Shown: positions 27,698 to 40,195, counted from the first letter of the stretch. The stretch: DNA of 64,000 nt from Photorhabdus noenieputensis (GCF_018448935.1 NZ_RCWC01000015.1:42370-106369); one strand, 5' to 3'. The notes: generated by a model from the sequence alone, not told the origin. A program made the numbers and translations.

Positions 27698-30280
27698 ATG
27701 CAAGAACAATACCGTCCAGAAGATATAGAGCCGCAAGTTCAGCTTCACTGGCAAGAGAAGCAAACTTTTAAAGTGACAGAAGATAACAGCAAAGAAAAAT
27801 ATTACTGCCTGTCCATGCTACCTTACCCTTCTGGCCGACTACACATGGGCCATGTACGCAATTACACTATCGGCGATGTTATCTCTCGCTACCAACGTAT
27901 GCTGGGTAAAAACGTCCTGCAACCTATCGGTTGGGATGCGTTTGGCCTGCCTGCGGAAGGGGCCGCGGTCAAAAATAATACCGCGCCCGCTCCGTGGACC
28001 TATGCCAACATCGAATATATGAAAGGTCAGTTGAAAACACTGGGCTTCGGTTACGATTGGGATCGTGAAGTCACAACCTGTACCCCAGAATATTACCGTT
28101 GGGAACAGTGGTTTTTCACCAAATTGTATGAAAAGGGTCTGGTTTATAAAAAGACCTCCGCAGTTAACTGGTGCCCTCACGATCTGACCGTTCTAGCTAA
28201 TGAACAAGTGGTCGATGGCTGTTGTTGGCGTTGTGACACTAAAGTTGAACGTAAAGAAATTCCACAGTGGTTTATCAAGATCACTGATTATGCCGAAGAG
28301 TTGTTAAATGATCTGGATACGCTGGAAGAGTGGCCTGAACAGGTCAAAACCATGCAGCGCAATTGGATTGGTCGCTCCGAAGGGGTAGAAATCACTTTTG
28401 ATGTGGCTGATAGTCAGGAGAAGCTGACCGTCTATACCACTCGTCCTGATACGTTCCTCGGTGCCACTTATGTTGCGATTGCCGCCGGTCATCCTCTGGC
28501 AAAACAAGCAGCAGAAAATAATGCTGAACTGGTTGCTTTCATTGATGAGTGCCGTAATACCAAAGTTGCAGAAGCAGATATGGCAACAATGGAGAAAAAA
28601 GGCATGGCAACCGGTATGTTTGCTATTCATCCATTGACCAAAGAGAAAGTAGCAATCTGGGTTGCAAACTTCGTCCTGATGGAATACGGCACTGGCGCTG
28701 TCATGGCAGTTCCCGGCCACGATCAACGCGATTGGGAATTTGCGACAAAATATAACCTGCCAATGAAAACCGTTATTCTGGACAATGAAGGTAATGAACC
28801 AAATGTTCATGAAGCCCCGATAACGGATAAAAATGTTCTGTTTAATTCCGGTGAATTTAGCGGTCTGAATCACGAAGCCGGTTTTAATGCCATCGCTAAT
28901 AAACTGGTGGAAATGGGCGTAGGTAAGCGTAAAGTCAACTATCGTCTGCGTGACTGGGGGGTTTCCCGTCAACGTTACTGGGGTGCTCCTATTCCAATGG
29001 CAACACTGGAAGATGGCACAGTTGTGCCAGTTCCAGCAGATCAACTGCCTGTTATTCTGCCGGAAGATGTCAAAATGGATGGCATCACCAGCCCAATTAA
29101 AGCTGATCCTGAGTGGGCAAAAACCACTATCAACGGCCAGCCAGCACTACGTGAGACTGATACCTTTGATACCTTTATGGAATCATCCTGGTACTACGCT
29201 CGCTACACCTGCCCAGATTATGACAAAGGTCTGCTCGATCCAGCAGCGGCTAACTATTGGCTGCCAGTTGACCAGTACATCGGTGGTATCGAACATGCCA
29301 TCATGCATCTGATGTATTTCCGTTTCTTCCACAAACTGATGCGTGACGCCGGCCTGGTCAATTCCAATGAACCTGCCAAACGCTTGTTATGTCAGGGCAT
29401 GGTTCTAGCCGATGCTTTTTATTACATCGGCAAAAATGGTGAAAAAATTTGGGTTTCCCCGGCTGATACTATCGTTGAACGTGATGATAAAGGCCGTATC
29501 GTTAAAGCGACGGATAAAGAAGGCCATGAGCTGGTTTATACCGGCATGAGCAAAATGTCTAAATCCAAAAACAACGGTATTGACCCACAATTGATGGTAG
29601 AAAAATATGGTGCTGATACCGTTCGCCTGTTTATGATGTTTGCTGCGCCACCAGAGCTGACGCTAGAATGGCAAGAATCCAGCGTTGAAGGAGCAAATCG
29701 CTTCCTGAAACGTGTGTGGCGCTTGGTTTATGAGCATAGCAGCAAAGGGACGACTCAACCGCTAGACATCACAAACCTGACAGTGGAACAAAAAGATCTA
29801 TTCCGTGATCTGCACAAAACCATCGCTAAAGTCACAGATGATGTTGGTCGCCGCCAAGCATTCAATACGGCTATCGCTGCGGTAATGGAATTGATGAATA
29901 AACTGACCCGCGCACCACAGGAAACCGAGCAGGATCGCGCTCTGATGCAAGAGGCTCTGTTGGCGGTTGTCCGTATGTTGTCACCAATAACTCCTCATGC
30001 TTGCTTTATTATGTGGCAAGCTCTGGGTGGTGAAGGTGATATTGATACGGCTGATTGGCCACAAGCTGATGAACAGGCAATGGTTGACGATACCAAGCTG
30101 GTCGTCATTCAAGTTAACGGTAAAGTGCGTGGTCGTGTTACTGTGCCAGCCGATGCGACGAAAGAATATGTTCATGATCTGGCGGCACAAGAGTATGGTG
30201 TGGCGAAATACCTTGAAGGCGTCACTATTCGCAAAGTCATTTATGTACCAGGCAAACTGCTGAATCTGGTCGTCGGCTGA
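27698..30280 (+). CDS. leuS: Leucyl-tRNA synthetase
   Basis: Class I synthetase for tRNA-Leu, 860 residues as in E. coli. The HIGH motif reads [24 protein letters not shown] is [11 protein letters not shown], and the editing (CP1) domain with its [12 protein letters not shown] threonine-rich loop is intact. The zinc-binding CPHD…CCWRC segment is also present. It heads leuS-lptE-holA-nadD. In E. coli several genes separate it from gltL; here they are neighbours. Confidence 0.98.
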   Translation: MQEQYRPEDIEPQVQLHWQEKQTFKVTEDNSKEKYYCLSMLPYPSGRLHMGHVRNYTIGDVISRYQRMLGKNVLQPIGWDAFGLPAEGAAVKNNTAPAPWTYANIEYMKGQLKTLGFGYDWDREVTTCTPEYYRWEQWFFTKLYEKGLVYKKTSAVNWCPHDLTVLANEQVVDGCCWRCDTKVERKEIPQWFIKITDYAEELLNDLDTLEEWPEQVKTMQRNWIGRSEGVEITFDVADSQEKLTVYTTRPDTFLGATYVAIAAGHPLAKQAAENNAELVAFIDECRNTKVAEADMATMEKKGMATGMFAIHPLTKEKVAIWVANFVLMEYGTGAVMAVPGHDQRDWEFATKYNLPMKTVILDNEGNEPNVHEAPITDKNVLFNSGEFSGLNHEAGFNAIANKLVEMGVGKRKVNYRLRDWGVSRQRYWGAPIPMATLEDGTVVPVPADQLPVILPEDVKMDGITSPIKADPEWAKTTINGQPALRETDTFDTFMESSWYYARYTCPDYDKGLLDPAAANYWLPVDQYIGGIEHAIMHLMYFRFFHKLMRDAGLVNSNEPAKRLLCQGMVLADAFYYIGKNGEKIWVSPADTIVERDDKGRIVKATDKEGHELVYTGMSKMSKSKNNGIDPQLMVEKYGADTVRLFMMFAAPPELTLEWQESSVEGANRFLKRVWRLVYEHSSKGTTQPLDITNLTVEQKDLFRDLHKTIAKVTDDVGRRQAFNTAIAAVMELMNKLTRAPQETEQDRALMQEALLAVVRMLSPITPHACFIMWQALGGEGDIDTADWPQADEQAMVDDTKLVVIQVNGKVRGRVTVPADATKEYVHDLAAQEYGVAKYLEGVTIRKVIYVPGKLLNLVVG

Positions 30281-30293
30281 TAAAGGAGGCAAT

Positions 30294-30842
30294 GTGCGAC
30301 ATCGTATTTTAACGTTGTTGCTGGGGTTGGCGGTGCTAGTCACCGCTGGCTGCGGTTTTCATCTGCGCGGCACCACTCAGGTACCACCAGAACTCAAAAA
30401 GCTGCAATTAACAAGCAGTGACCCATATGGGCCACTAGCCCGTTCTGTTCGCCAACAGCTTCGTCTGAATAACGTCACTATTATTGAGGATGGTAGTGCT
30501 GATATTCCTATTTTGAAGTTAATCGACTCTTCTGAAAATAAAGATACTGTCTCTGTTTTCCAAGATGGTAAAGCTGCTGAACGCCAACTGACATTGTACG
30601 TTAATGCACAAGTCATTATGCCAGACGGCAGCGTATATCCAATACGATCCAGGGTTGACCGCTCTTTTTTCGACAACCCATTAGAGGCCCTGGCGAAAGA
30701 TGCTGAAAACGAGATAATCAATCAGGAAATGCGTGAACAAGCCGCTCGTCGGCTAGTTCGCCAGTTATTGACTGTTCATAACGCAGAAGAGCAGAAAGCC
30801 AGAGAAAAACAGGCGGGACAGCAAGCTGCGCAAGCACAATGA
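30294..30842 (+). CDS. lptE: LPS-assembly lipoprotein LptE
   Basis: Outer-membrane lipoprotein that plugs the LptD barrel during LPS insertion. The GTG start is set by AAAGGAGG upstream and by the lipoprotein signal [13 protein letters not shown], whose cysteine would be acylated (Lnt substrate). The mature part begins [17 protein letters not shown], like E. coli LptE. The 182 residues end in a Q/A-rich low-complexity tail. Its stop overlaps holA in ATGA. Confidence 0.95.
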   Translation: MRHRILTLLLGLAVLVTAGCGFHLRGTTQVPPELKKLQLTSSDPYGPLARSVRQQLRLNNVTIIEDGSADIPILKLIDSSENKDTVSVFQDGKAAERQLTLYVNAQVIMPDGSVYPIRSRVDRSFFDNPLEALAKDAENEIINQEMREQAARRLVRQLLTVHNAEEQKAREKQAGQQAAQAQ

Positions 30843-31879
30843 TCAAACTCTATCCCGAACAACTAATTTCGCAGCTCAATGAGGGGCTGCGAAACTGTTA
30901 TCTGATATGGGGTAATGAACCCCTACTATTACAGGAAAGTCAGGATCATATCCGCAAGGCTGCTGAAAAACACGCTTTCACTGAACACTTCACCTATACG
31001 CTGGATAATCATACCGAATGGGATGAGATATTTGGTATCTGTCAGTCATTAAGTCTATTTGCTAGCCGTCAAACACTCACTTTGCTTCTGCCGGAAAATG
31101 GCCCTAACGCAGCAATGGCTGAACAACTGGTAAAACTGGCAGAGCTTCTTCACCCAGATATACTGTTAATACTACGTGGTCTAAAATTGACCAAAGCTCA
31201 GGAGAACAGTAACTGGTTCAAAGTGCTAGGAAAAAACGGTGTTTACGTCAGTTGTCAGACCCCCGAACAGAACCGTCTGCCGCAATGGGTTGCACAACGG
31301 GCCAAAGCCATGAAATTGATGTTGGAAGAACAGGCCAATCAACTACTGTGTTACTGCTATGAAGGAAATTTACTGGCGTTGGCTCAAGCACTTGAACGAC
31401 TCTCGTTGCTATATCCAGATGGTAAACTGACCTTACATCGTATTGAAAACGCAGTGAATGATGCGGCTCACTTTACACCCTATCACTGGGTAGACGCGTT
31501 ATTAGCAGGTAAAGCAAAACGAGCCTGGCATATTCTGAAACAGTTAAAACAGGAAGATTGCGAAGCTGTTATTCTACTACGTACCGTACAGCGGGAGTTA
31601 CTGCTACTACTCACGCTGAAACGTCAAGGTACCATAACGCCAATGAAAGCGCTGTTAGATCAGCATCGGGTATGGCAAAACCGTCGCCCATTACTGACAA
31701 GTGCACTACAACGTCTCACTCAACATGATTTGCAGCGAGCAATTCATTTACTTGTACAGATGGAACGCCAGATCAAACAGGATTACGGCCAATCTATTTG
31801 GTCAGATTTGGAAACTCTTTCCATGCTGTTATGTGGAAAAATCTTACCTGAGAGCTTTCTTAATGCCTCATACCACTAA
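30839..31879 (+). CDS. holA: DNA polymerase III delta subunit
   Basis: Clamp-loader subunit that opens the beta clamp, 346 residues (E. coli 343). The N-terminal domain has [17 protein letters not shown] and the beta-contacting [14 protein letters not shown] segment. The remainder is the AAA+ lid and the collar domain. It overlaps lptE by four bases and nadD by 17, indicating translational coupling. Confidence 0.95.
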   Translation: MIKLYPEQLISQLNEGLRNCYLIWGNEPLLLQESQDHIRKAAEKHAFTEHFTYTLDNHTEWDEIFGICQSLSLFASRQTLTLLLPENGPNAAMAEQLVKLAELLHPDILLILRGLKLTKAQENSNWFKVLGKNGVYVSCQTPEQNRLPQWVAQRAKAMKLMLEEQANQLLCYCYEGNLLALAQALERLSLLYPDGKLTLHRIENAVNDAAHFTPYHWVDALLAGKAKRAWHILKQLKQEDCEAVILLRTVQRELLLLLTLKRQGTITPMKALLDQHRVWQNRRPLLTSALQRLTQHDLQRAIHLLVQMERQIKQDYGQSIWSDLETLSMLLCGKILPESFLNASYH

Positions 31880-32540
31880 TTCAACTTGCCCGAAACAACC
31901 CGTTATTCAAGCATTATTTGGTGGAACATTCGACCCCATCCATTACGGGCACTTGCAGCCAGTTGAAACCCTGGCATATCAAATTGGCCTAAAACAAGTG
32001 ATTTTACTACCAAATCACGTTCCGCCACACCGCCCACAGCCAGAAGCCTCCGCACAACAGCGGCTTGAAATGGTACAACTGGCAGTACAAAATAACCCTC
32101 TGTTTACCATCGATAAACGTGAACTAGAGCGCACCACGCCCTCCTACACAATTGATACGTTAGAGTCATTCCGCCAGGAATTTGGTAACAAGCAACCTTT
32201 GGCATTTATAATTGGCCAAGATGCTTTGTTATCACTGCATACTTGGCATCGTTGGCAAGAACTGCTGAGCCTCTGCCATTTACTGGTTTGCGCTCGTCCT
32301 GGTTATCAAACCCAGTTTTCCACAACTAAAATGCAACAATGGTTTACAGAACATCAAATCTGCGATCCAAACCAGCTTAGTAATCAACCTAACGGTTATA
32401 TCTATCTGGCAGATACACCTCTGCTGCCTATCTCAGCAACAGACATCCGTCAGCGCCACCAGCAAGGGTTAAGTTGTGACGATTTACTCCCCCTTTCAGT
32501 ACAAAAGTATATAGATTCACAGGGGTTATATCGCCAATAG
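31863..32540 (+). CDS. nadD: Nicotinate-mononucleotide adenylyltransferase
   Basis: Transfers AMP to nicotinate mononucleotide in NAD synthesis. The nucleotidyltransferase signature is [14 protein letters not shown], and the second motif ISATDIRQR is near the C-terminus. The ATG at 31863 gives 225 residues, about a dozen more than E. coli at the N-terminus. The frame is open upstream into holA but not conserved. In E. coli cobC follows; here the next gene is rsfS after 99 bp. Confidence 0.95.
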   Translation: MPHTTNSTCPKQPVIQALFGGTFDPIHYGHLQPVETLAYQIGLKQVILLPNHVPPHRPQPEASAQQRLEMVQLAVQNNPLFTIDKRELERTTPSYTIDTLESFRQEFGNKQPLAFIIGQDALLSLHTWHRWQELLSLCHLLVCARPGYQTQFSTTKMQQWFTEHQICDPNQLSNQPNGYIYLADTPLLPISATDIRQRHQQGLSCDDLLPLSVQKYIDSQGLYRQ

Positions 32541-32639
32541 CGAAATCTGCCTCGATTAGTCGCTTAGTTGGCTTACCCTTAAGTGACCTGACATGCTATT
32601 ATTCCGCACTATTTAATCAATTGTGATAAAAAAATAAGG

Positions 32640-32966
32640 ATGAGCCTTTTGCAAGGTAAAGAACTCCAACAGTTTGTTATTGATAAGCTTGAAAACTCCA
32701 AAGCACAGGATATCGTTTCCCTGGATGTCCAAGGGAAATCCAGTATTACCGATTGTATGATTATCTGCACCGGAACTTCCAACCGCCACCTGATGTCTGT
32801 CGCAGATAATCTGGTTGATGACTGTCGTGCAAGCGGCCTGATCCCACTTGGTGTTGAAGGACAAGGCATATCTGACTGGATTGTCGTAGACCTCGGTGAA
32901 GTTATCGTACATGTCATGCAAGAAGAGAGCCGCCGCATGTACGAACTTGAAAAGCTCTGGAGCTGA
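32640..32966 (+). CDS. rsfS: Ribosome silencing factor RsfS
   Basis: A 108-residue Iojap-family protein (E. coli 105) that binds ribosomal protein L14 and blocks subunit joining in stationary phase. The family core [20 protein letters not shown] and [18 protein letters not shown] are intact. AAGGA precedes the ATG. It is two bases upstream of rlmH. Confidence 0.95.
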   Translation: MSLLQGKELQQFVIDKLENSKAQDIVSLDVQGKSSITDCMIICTGTSNRHLMSVADNLVDDCRASGLIPLGVEGQGISDWIVVDLGEVIVHVMQEESRRMYELEKLWS

Positions 32967-32968
32967 GT

Positions 32969-33439
32969 TTGAAGCTGCAATTAATCGCTGTAGGTACAAA
33001 AATGCCGGACTGGATACAGGCCGGCTTTATAGATTATTTGCGTCGTTTTCCCAAAGACATGCCATTTGATCTGATAGAAATTCCGGCTGGCAAACGGGGC
33101 AAAAATGCGGATATTAAACGCATTCTGGAAAAAGAAGGCGAACAAATGCTGGCCGCTGTCGGCAAAGGCAGCCGTATTGTCACCCTAGACATTCCGGGTT
33201 CCCGTTGGGAAACGCCTCAACTGGCGCAACAGCTTGAACATTGGAAACGAGATGGTAGAGATGTCAGTTTATTGATAGGCGGGCCAGAGGGCCTCGCTCC
33301 AGCATGTAAAGCTGCTGCGGAACAAAGTTGGTCACTGTCACCGCTGACCTTACCCCATCCTCTGGTCCGGGTTTTGGTTGCGGAAAGCCTGTACCGGGCA
33401 TGGAGCATTACCACCAATCATCCCTATCATCGGGAATAA
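32969..33439 (+). CDS. rlmH: 23S rRNA pseudouridine-1915 N3-methyltransferase
   Basis: SPOUT methyltransferase that acts on the assembled 70S ribosome, 156 residues (E. coli 155). The start is TTG, giving [17 protein letters not shown] as in E. coli; no ATG is possible without losing conserved residues. The SAM knot has [16 protein letters not shown] and [19 protein letters not shown]. It forms an operon with rsfS and mrdA. Confidence 0.96.
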   Translation: MKLQLIAVGTKMPDWIQAGFIDYLRRFPKDMPFDLIEIPAGKRGKNADIKRILEKEGEQMLAAVGKGSRIVTLDIPGSRWETPQLAQQLEHWKRDGRDVSLLIGGPEGLAPACKAAAEQSWSLSPLTLPHPLVRVLVAESLYRAWSITTNHPYHRE

Positions 33440-33478
33440 TTTGGTTATCAACGGATAAAAGCGAATTCTGGCAATGGG

Positions 33479-35374
33479 ATGAAAAATAAACGTACCCCTT
33501 TTCGTGATTATACGGCTGAATCAGCCCTATTTGCTCGCCGCGCATTAGTGGCGTTTATTATCATCCTGGTACTGACTGGTATCCTGATTGCCAATCTTTA
33601 CCATTTACAAATTACTCGCCACGAAGACTATCAAACCCGTTCAAACGAAAACCGTATTAAACTGGTTCCAATTGCACCAAGCCGCGGCATCATCTATGAC
33701 CGTAACGGCACACCATTGGCGCTTAATCGAACCATCTACCAGTTGGAAATCATCCCCGAAAAGGTAGAAAACCTTGAGCAAACGCTGAATGATTTACGTA
33801 ATGTTATCGATCTGACTGACGAAGACATTGCCAATTTTGAAAAAGAGCGTAAACGTTCGCGCCGCTTTACCTCTATTCCATTAAAAACTTCTCTTGATCA
33901 TATTCAAGTCGCACGCTTTGCCGTTAACCAATATCGTTTCCCTGGTTTCGAAATAAAAGGCTACCAACGTCGCTTCTATCCCTATGGTTCAGCACTGACA
34001 CATATCATCGGCTATGTTGCTAAAATTAATGATAAAGATGTAGAACGACTGGATAAAGAAGGTATTTTACCTAATTACGCAGCTACCCATGACATCGGCA
34101 AACTGGGTATTGAACGCTACTATGAAGCTGTTTTACACGGCAAAACAGGTTATGAAGAAGTCGAAGTGAATAACCGAGGCCGAGTGATACGCCAATTACA
34201 TGAACAACCACCACAGGCCGGACAAGATATCTACCTCACTATCGATCTCGAATTGCAGACCTACATTGAGAAACTCCTCACAACCAGCCGTGCTGCGGTC
34301 ATTGTCAGTGATCCACGTAATGGGGAAATTCTGGCGCTGGTATCTAACCCAAGCTATGATCCAAACCTCTTCGTAAACGGTATCTCCAATAAAAACTACC
34401 AGGAACTATTAAACAACCCTGATAGACCGCTTATTAATCGTGCTACTCAAGGGCTCTACCCTCCCGCTTCAACAGTGAAACCTTTTATTACCGTTGCAGC
34501 ACTAAGCACAGGTGTTATCAATAAAAATACCACCATTTTTGATCCGGGTTGGTGGCAATTACCGGGTTCAGAAAAACGCTACCGTGACTGGAAACGTTGG
34601 GGGCGTGGTAGTATCAATGCACACAAAGCCATTGTAGAATCGGCGGATACTTTCTTCTATCAAGTTGCCTATGATATGGGAATTGATCGTCTATCTGAAT
34701 GGATGACCAAATTTGGCTATGGCGAAAACACTGGCATCGACCTAGCCGAAGAACGCACCGGTATCATGCCTACTCGTGAATGGAAACAAAGAAAATATAA
34801 AAAACCTTGGTACCAAGGAGATACCATTCCTGTTGGTATCGGCCAGGGATATTGGACAGCAACCCCCATTCAAATAGTAAAAGCGCTGATAACCTTAATT
34901 AACGACGGTAATGTAAAAACACCACATCTGCTGCTAAGCAAGAAGCTGAAAGGTGAGATGATCCCTTATCAACAAACAGAAAATATTCAGATTGGCGATA
35001 TCCATTCAGGATACTGGGAATTGGCAAAAAGCGGTATGTACGGCGTTGCTAACCTGCCAAACGGCACCGGCCACAAGAGTTTTATCGGCACGCCTTATAA
35101 AGCAGCCGCCAAATCGGGAACAGCACAGGTCTACAGTTATGAAACCTACAACGCCAGTAAAGTTGCCGAGCATTTACGAGATCACAAGCTGATGATTGCT
35201 TTCGCCCCTTATGAGAATCCGACAGTAGCCCTTGCCATTATTTTGGAGAATGGTGGCGCAGGTCCAGCAGTGGGAACCCTTGTTCGCCAAATCCTCGACC
35301 ATGTACTGTTAGGGGATAACAACACAACATTGCCAAATGCTGCCCCTACACCTCCAGGAACAGAAAGTGACTGA
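33479..35374 (+). CDS. mrdA: Penicillin-binding protein 2, elongation transpeptidase
   Basis: Peptidoglycan DD-transpeptidase of the rod complex, 631 residues (E. coli 633). One N-terminal membrane anchor (residues ~20-40) is followed by the pedestal domain. The transpeptidase domain has SXXK as [12 protein letters not shown] as ESADTFF and KSG as KSGTAQV. It works with MrdB, encoded eight bases downstream. The C-terminus is short and proline/threonine-rich. Confidence 0.97.
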   Translation: MKNKRTPFRDYTAESALFARRALVAFIIILVLTGILIANLYHLQITRHEDYQTRSNENRIKLVPIAPSRGIIYDRNGTPLALNRTIYQLEIIPEKVENLEQTLNDLRNVIDLTDEDIANFEKERKRSRRFTSIPLKTSLDHIQVARFAVNQYRFPGFEIKGYQRRFYPYGSALTHIIGYVAKINDKDVERLDKEGILPNYAATHDIGKLGIERYYEAVLHGKTGYEEVEVNNRGRVIRQLHEQPPQAGQDIYLTIDLELQTYIEKLLTTSRAAVIVSDPRNGEILALVSNPSYDPNLFVNGISNKNYQELLNNPDRPLINRATQGLYPPASTVKPFITVAALSTGVINKNTTIFDPGWWQLPGSEKRYRDWKRWGRGSINAHKAIVESADTFFYQVAYDMGIDRLSEWMTKFGYGENTGIDLAEERTGIMPTREWKQRKYKKPWYQGDTIPVGIGQGYWTATPIQIVKALITLINDGNVKTPHLLLSKKLKGEMIPYQQTENIQIGDIHSGYWELAKSGMYGVANLPNGTGHKSFIGTPYKAAAKSGTAQVYSYETYNASKVAEHLRDHKLMIAFAPYENPTVALAIILENGGAGPAVGTLVRQILDHVLLGDNNTTLPNAAPTPPGTESD

Positions 35375-35382
35375 TTAACGCT

Positions 35383-36495
35383 ATGACAGAAAATCAAAAA
35401 AGGGTTCCTCTCTGGACCAGATTACATATCGACTTACCGTTACTACTGTGCATTTTGGCCTTGCTGATATACAGCGCTTTTGTTATGTGGAGTGCCAGCG
35501 GTCAAGATATGGGTATGATGGAGCGCAAAATTGGCCAAATTGGCGCGGGGCTGGTTATCATGCTCATCATGGCGCAGATTCCGCCAAGAGTTTATGAAAG
35601 CTGGGCACCCCATCTCTATATTGTTTGTGTCATTTTACTGATTTTTGTCGATGCTTTCGGGCAAATAAGTAAAGGTGCGCAACGCTGGCTGGATTTAGGC
35701 ATTATCCGCTTCCAACCTTCTGAGATTGCCAAGATCGCAGTACCACTGATGATCGCACGCTTTATGAACCGCGATTTATGTCCCCCATCGCTGAAAAATA
35801 CCACCATCGCGCTGATGCTCATTTTTCTGCCGACTTTACTGGTCGCCGCTCAGCCAGACTTGGGAACTTCAATTCTCATCGCGGCTTCCGGTCTATTCGT
35901 CCTGTTCCTTTCGGGCATGAGTTGGCGGTTGATTGGTATCGCAGCTCTGCTGTTAGCCTGTTTTATTCCCATTTTGTGGTTCTTCCTGATGCATGGCTAT
36001 CAGCGCGATCGCGTCATGATGCTACTTGATCCAGAAAGCGATCCACTAGGCAAGGGTTATCATATTATTCAATCAAAAATCGCGATTGGCTCCGGTGGTT
36101 TATCAGGTAAAGGTTGGCTATTAGGAACACAATCTCAATTAGAATTCCTGCCAGAACGTCATACAGATTTCATATTTGCTGTACTGTCGGAAGAACTTGG
36201 TTTAATTGGCGTATTACTGTTATTAGCATTATATATGTTATTAATTACACGCGGACTGGCCATCGCAACCAGGGCACAGAACACTTTTGGCCGGGTTATG
36301 GTCGGCGGTCTAGTGTTAATCCTGTTTGTTTATATCTTCGTCAATATCGGCATGGTGAGCGGTATCCTGCCTGTAGTAGGCGTTCCCTTGCCATTTGTCA
36401 GTTATGGCGGCTCAGCGTTAATTGTCTTAATGGCTGGTTTCGGCATTATTATGTCGATTCACACACACCGAAAATTGTTGTCTAAAAGTTTATAG
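35383..36495 (+). CDS. mrdB: Peptidoglycan glycosyltransferase RodA (SEDS)
   Basis: Inner-membrane SEDS polymerase paired with PBP2, 370 residues as in E. coli. About ten membrane segments are evident. Family signatures include [28 protein letters not shown] with the catalytic aspartate, the periplasmic loop [19 protein letters not shown], and [13 protein letters not shown] near the end. Confidence 0.97.
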   Translation: MTENQKRVPLWTRLHIDLPLLLCILALLIYSAFVMWSASGQDMGMMERKIGQIGAGLVIMLIMAQIPPRVYESWAPHLYIVCVILLIFVDAFGQISKGAQRWLDLGIIRFQPSEIAKIAVPLMIARFMNRDLCPPSLKNTTIALMLIFLPTLLVAAQPDLGTSILIAASGLFVLFLSGMSWRLIGIAALLLACFIPILWFFLMHGYQRDRVMMLLDPESDPLGKGYHIIQSKIAIGSGGLSGKGWLLGTQSQLEFLPERHTDFIFAVLSEELGLIGVLLLLALYMLLITRGLAIATRAQNTFGRVMVGGLVLILFVYIFVNIGMVSGILPVVGVPLPFVSYGGSALIVLMAGFGIIMSIHTHRKLLSKSL

Positions 36496-36508
36496 AGAAG
36501 AGGTTTCA

Positions 36509-37519
36509 ATGCGTCAACACTGGCTTATACTTGGCATGATTGCAGCCCTGCTATCCGGCTGTACTACTCCTGACAAACAAAAACCTTCCCCGTTACCAGC
36601 AGTACCAACGCAGGATGTTCTGGGAGCAGAACCTCGCTACGAGCCTTATCACCCTAGCGCCAATAATGATTATCAGGTGAACGGACATACTTATCACATT
36701 GTGCAAGATCCTTCTCAGTTCAGTGAAACAGGTTATGCGAGTTGGTACGGTGAAGAATCTAGCGGCAAAATGACCGCAATTGGTGAGCGTTTTAATCCTT
36801 ATGCGCTGACAGCCGCCCATCCTACCCTGCCAATTCCAAGTTATGTCCGGGTGACCAACTTGAGCAATGGCCGTATGATGATTGTTAGAGTCAATGACCG
36901 TGGTCCTTATAAACCAGGACGGATTATCGATCTATCGAAAGCTTCCGCTGAACGCTTAAACCTGACGCAAAGTACCAAAGTCAAAGTTGATTTTATTGAG
37001 GTTGCCCAAGACGGTTCTGTATCTGGTCCCGGTACCATTGGCAGCCAGATAGTTAAACAGAGTTACGCTCTACCGGGTAGACCAATGCTGACAACCAGCC
37101 CGCTGGGAACACCAACAATGGAGAACGTTCCTGATCAGACTGGCAGCCAGCCTTTAACAAATCAGCCGGTGGGACAGGCTCAATCATCGATGGCACAACC
37201 GGAAACTACCGGTCAACTACCCGCAATGAAGCTGCAACCCCCTAAACCTGTTACAAACAGTACTTCGACAGCAACCGCGCCAACAACCGCCTCAGCAAAT
37301 GGTTTTATGGTTCAGGTTGGCGCTGTTAGCAGTGAACAACGAGCAAAAGAGTGGCAACAAACACTAGCTCAACGCTTTAATGTTCAAGGACGCATAACTC
37401 AATACAGTAACGTTTATCGTGTACAGTTGGGGCCATTCAACAATCGCCAGCAAGCTGCCGATTTACAACAAAAACTGGCTGACCAGATACAACAATCTTC
37501 TTTTATCGTCAGTCCCTAA
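36509..37519 (+). CDS. rlpA: Septal-ring lipoprotein RlpA
   Basis: Outer-membrane lipoprotein with a lipobox LLSGC within the first 18 residues. A double-psi beta-barrel domain (GYASWYGEESSGKMTAIGER, VRVNDRGPYKPGRIIDLSKA) is followed by a proline/threonine linker. A C-terminal SPOR domain (FMVQVGAVSSEQRAKEWQQ) binds denuded glycan. The 336 residues are a little shorter than E. coli RlpA (362). The usual catalytic aspartate of the barrel is present in NDRGP. AGAGG precedes the ATG. Confidence 0.95.
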   Translation: MRQHWLILGMIAALLSGCTTPDKQKPSPLPAVPTQDVLGAEPRYEPYHPSANNDYQVNGHTYHIVQDPSQFSETGYASWYGEESSGKMTAIGERFNPYALTAAHPTLPIPSYVRVTNLSNGRMMIVRVNDRGPYKPGRIIDLSKASAERLNLTQSTKVKVDFIEVAQDGSVSGPGTIGSQIVKQSYALPGRPMLTTSPLGTPTMENVPDQTGSQPLTNQPVGQAQSSMAQPETTGQLPAMKLQPPKPVTNSTSTATAPTTASANGFMVQVGAVSSEQRAKEWQQTLAQRFNVQGRITQYSNVYRVQLGPFNNRQQAADLQQKLADQIQQSSFIVSP

Positions 37520-37680
37520 TCGTTTTCTTACTGATATCTCACTTTGATTCAGATATCAGTAAGAGGAGTAAAAAAATGTAAACCTGAGTCTTGTCAAAAT
37601 TTGGCAATGTCACTATTTTTTTCATTTGCTATGATGTGGCTCGATATCAACCTTTTCTCACGGATGCTGTCCAACCGACC

Positions 37681-38892
37681 ATGAAATATACAACCACTTC
37701 TCATTTTATAAAAAGCGCCACCTTGGGTATGGCGCTGGCAATAAGTGCTTCTGCCTTTGCCGATGGAAATGATGTCAACCTGAAAACGATGATCCCAGGC
37801 GTGCCTCAAATCGATGCGGAAGCTTATATCCTTATCGACTACAATTCAGGCAAAGTTCTGGCTGAGATGAATGCAGATGCCCACCGTGATCCTGCCAGTC
37901 TGACAAAAATGATGACCAGTTATGTTATTGGTCAAGCCATTAAATCAGGCAAAATCCACCCAAATGATATGGTCACTGTTGGTACTGATGCATGGGCAAC
38001 CGGTAATCCGGTATTTAAAGGCTCTTCCCTGATGTTCCTCAAGCCAGGCGATCAGGTCTCGGTTTCTATGTTATCCCGCGGTATAAACTTGCAATCCGGT
38101 AACGATGCCTGTGTTGCAATGGCAGATTATGTTGCCGGCAGCCAAGAGTCTTTCGTTAATTTAATGAATGGTTATGTGAAATCCCTTGGATTAAAGAATA
38201 CGAATTTCAAAACCGTTCATGGTCTGGATGCAGAAGGCCAATACAGCTCTGCCCGCGATATGGCGCTGATTGGTCAAGCTCTGATCCGTGATGTGCCCGA
38301 AGAGTACGCCATCTACAAAGAAAAAGAGTTTACCTACAACAATATTCGCCAGACAAACCGTAACGGCTTGTTGTGGGATAAAAGCTTGAATGTCGATGGT
38401 ATCAAAACCGGTCACACTAGCGCTGCGGGCTATAACTTGGTTGCTTCTGCAACGGAAGGCGATATGCGTCTGATCTCTGCGGTATTAGGCGGCCACACTC
38501 ATAAAGGCCGGGAAACAGAAAGTAAGAAACTCCTAACTTGGGGTTTCCGTTTCTTTGAAACTGTTGCTCCTGTGCAAGCAAACAAAGAATTTGCTTCTGA
38601 ACCCGTCTGGTTTGGAGATAACGATAGGGTTCAGTTAGGTGTTGATAAAGATGTTTATCTGACTATTCCCCGAGGTCGTCTGAAAGATCTGAAAGCCAGC
38701 TATGTCATGAATAATAGTGAATTACATGCGCCCCTGACGAAAAGTCAAGTCGTCGGTACTATCAACTTTCAACTTGATGGCAAGACTATTGAACAGCGGC
38801 CTTTAGTCGTCATGAATGAAGTAAAAGAAGGCGGCATCTTTAGCCGCTTTATCGATTACATCAAGCTACTATTTCATCATTGGTTTGGCTAA
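37681..38892 (+). CDS. dacA: D-alanyl-D-alanine carboxypeptidase (PBP5)
   Basis: Low-molecular-weight PBP that trims the terminal D-Ala of pentapeptides. The ATG at 37681 gives 403 residues, the E. coli length, with a signal peptide ending ISASAFA. SXXK is S73-L-T-K76, SXN is S139-G-N141, and KTG appears in GIKTGHTSA. The C-terminal beta domain and amphipathic membrane anchor ([13 protein letters not shown]) are present. The frame continues upstream to 37591 but without conservation. Confidence 0.97.
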   Translation: MKYTTTSHFIKSATLGMALAISASAFADGNDVNLKTMIPGVPQIDAEAYILIDYNSGKVLAEMNADAHRDPASLTKMMTSYVIGQAIKSGKIHPNDMVTVGTDAWATGNPVFKGSSLMFLKPGDQVSVSMLSRGINLQSGNDACVAMADYVAGSQESFVNLMNGYVKSLGLKNTNFKTVHGLDAEGQYSSARDMALIGQALIRDVPEEYAIYKEKEFTYNNIRQTNRNGLLWDKSLNVDGIKTGHTSAAGYNLVASATEGDMRLISAVLGGHTHKGRETESKKLLTWGFRFFETVAPVQANKEFASEPVWFGDNDRVQLGVDKDVYLTIPRGRLKDLKASYVMNNSELHAPLTKSQVVGTINFQLDGKTIEQRPLVVMNEVKEGGIFSRFIDYIKLLFHHWFG

Positions 38893-38930
38893 TTCTTGAG
38901 ATAATTAAGCGATAAACAGAGCCCGCCAAA

Positions 38931-38985
38931 GCGAATCGGGCTACCGCCCGATCGCAATAAGCACCCCCGCGTTTTAAAACGGGGG
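38931..38985 (+). other. Two tandem G+C-rich hairpins after dacA
   Basis: The first stem pairs GCGAATCGGGC with GCCCGATCGC over TACC, apart from one bulged base (38931-38955). The second pairs CCCCCG with CGGGGG (38964-38985). Neither has a clear T-run. They separate dacA from ybeD and may protect the dacA mRNA 3' end or give partial termination. Confidence 0.5.
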
Positions 38986-39049
38986 AAAGTATTAAATTTT
39001 ACAGAAAACACTGACCGTACATATCGCGGAAAGCAAAACAGGAGCGCCC

Positions 39050-39313
39050 ATGAAAACGAAATTAAATGAACTACTTGAGTTCCCTTGTTCATTCACTTAC
39101 AAAGTGATGGGCTTGGCGGAACCTGAGCTAGTCAATCAGGTCGTTGAAGTAGTTCAACGCCATGCGCCGGGCGATTACTCTCCACAAGTAAAACCAAGCA
39201 GCAAAGGCAACTACCACTCAGTATCCATTACCATCAATGCGACTCATATTGAACAGGTAGAAACGCTGTATGAAGAGTTAGGTAACCTTGAACTGGTACG
39301 GGTCGTGTTGTAA
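39050..39313 (+). CDS. ybeD: DUF493 family protein YbeD
   Basis: An 87-residue ACT-like ferredoxin-fold protein, exactly the E. coli length, with the conserved [11 protein letters not shown] and [20 protein letters not shown] segments. The function is not settled, though its place upstream of lipB is conserved in enterobacteria. AGGAG lies about 7 bases before the ATG. It has its own terminator. Confidence 0.93.
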   Translation: MKTKLNELLEFPCSFTYKVMGLAEPELVNQVVEVVQRHAPGDYSPQVKPSSKGNYHSVSITINATHIEQVETLYEELGNLELVRVVL

Positions 39314-39321
39314 TAGAAGCC

Positions 39322-39355
39322 AAAGAATCCCCTATAATTTCACAGGGGATTCTTT
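39322..39355 (+). terminator. ybeD terminator
   Basis: AAAGAATCCCCT and AGGGGATTCTTT are perfect complements across a ten-base loop, nine bases after the ybeD stop. A short T-rich tail follows. Confidence 0.75.
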
Positions 39356-39443
39356 ATCTATCAGAAATACCACTGTTTCAGGCGCACTAAACTGGTGAGA
39401 ACCTCTTCCGAGGGTTATACTGACCAAATCTTATAGCTATCAA

Positions 39444-40085
39444 ATGAAGTTTCAATTGCAACATAAAACGATTTTCTTACGTCAATTAGGAATACAACCC
39501 TACGGGCCGATTTCTGATGCAATGCACTTGTTTACTGAGCAGCGAGATACCAATACACCTGACGAAATCTGGCTGGTACAGCATCCAAAAGTCTTTACTC
39601 AAGGACAAGCAGGTAAAGCTGAACATTTGCTGTCCCTCGGTGATATTCCGATTATTCAATCCGATCGTGGTGGACAAGTCACCTATCATGGCCCTGGTCA
39701 GCAAGTTATGTATGTCATGATTGACATCAAACGCGCCAAAATTGGTGTACGGCAACTGGTTACGGCGATAGAGGATACTGTCATTAAAACCCTTGCTCAC
39801 TTTGGTGTGGAAGCCTATGCCCGTCCGGATGCCCCTGGTGTCTACGTCAATGAAGCCAAAATTTGCTCTCTTGGATTACGGATACGTAAAGGTTGTTCTT
39901 TCCACGGATTAGCCCTCAATATCGCAATGGATTTAGAACCCTTTTTACGTATTAACCCTTGTGGCTATGCTGGCATGAAAATGATTCAACTCAGTGACTT
40001 AGTTCCTAGAATTACTGTTGAGCAAGTACAACCTATTTTGGTGGAGAAATTTTGCCAACAGTTAGGATTTAAACTGAACAATTAA
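39444..40085 (+). CDS. lipB: Lipoyl(octanoyl) transferase
   Basis: Moves octanoyl groups from acyl carrier protein to lipoyl domains of 2-oxoacid dehydrogenases. The 213 residues match E. coli. The family signature [18 protein letters not shown], the lysine of [10 protein letters not shown] and the catalytic cysteine of INPCGYAGM are all present. LipA, the next gene, completes the cofactor. The E. coli regulator gene ybeF between them is absent. Confidence 0.96.
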   Translation: MKFQLQHKTIFLRQLGIQPYGPISDAMHLFTEQRDTNTPDEIWLVQHPKVFTQGQAGKAEHLLSLGDIPIIQSDRGGQVTYHGPGQQVMYVMIDIKRAKIGVRQLVTAIEDTVIKTLAHFGVEAYARPDAPGVYVNEAKICSLGLRIRKGCSFHGLALNIAMDLEPFLRINPCGYAGMKMIQLSDLVPRITVEQVQPILVEKFCQQLGFKLNN

Positions 40086-40195
40086 AGATGCTATAATTTT
40101 TTAACATTTTTCAAAAATTTTTTAATAGCTTATCATACAGTAGATTGAATGATAAATCTCAACCTGATGAATTTAACACTGGAACCGGCACGATT

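Noticed and set aside
28304..29044. Minus-strand frame of 246 codons antisense to leuS
   Set aside because: It is the longest shadow in the window, but leuS is complete and conserved over the whole stretch; no ribosome site or family motif.
31701..31862. N-terminal extension of NadD
   Set aside because: The frame is open inside holA but unlike NadD; the conserved protein starts near the ATG at 31863.
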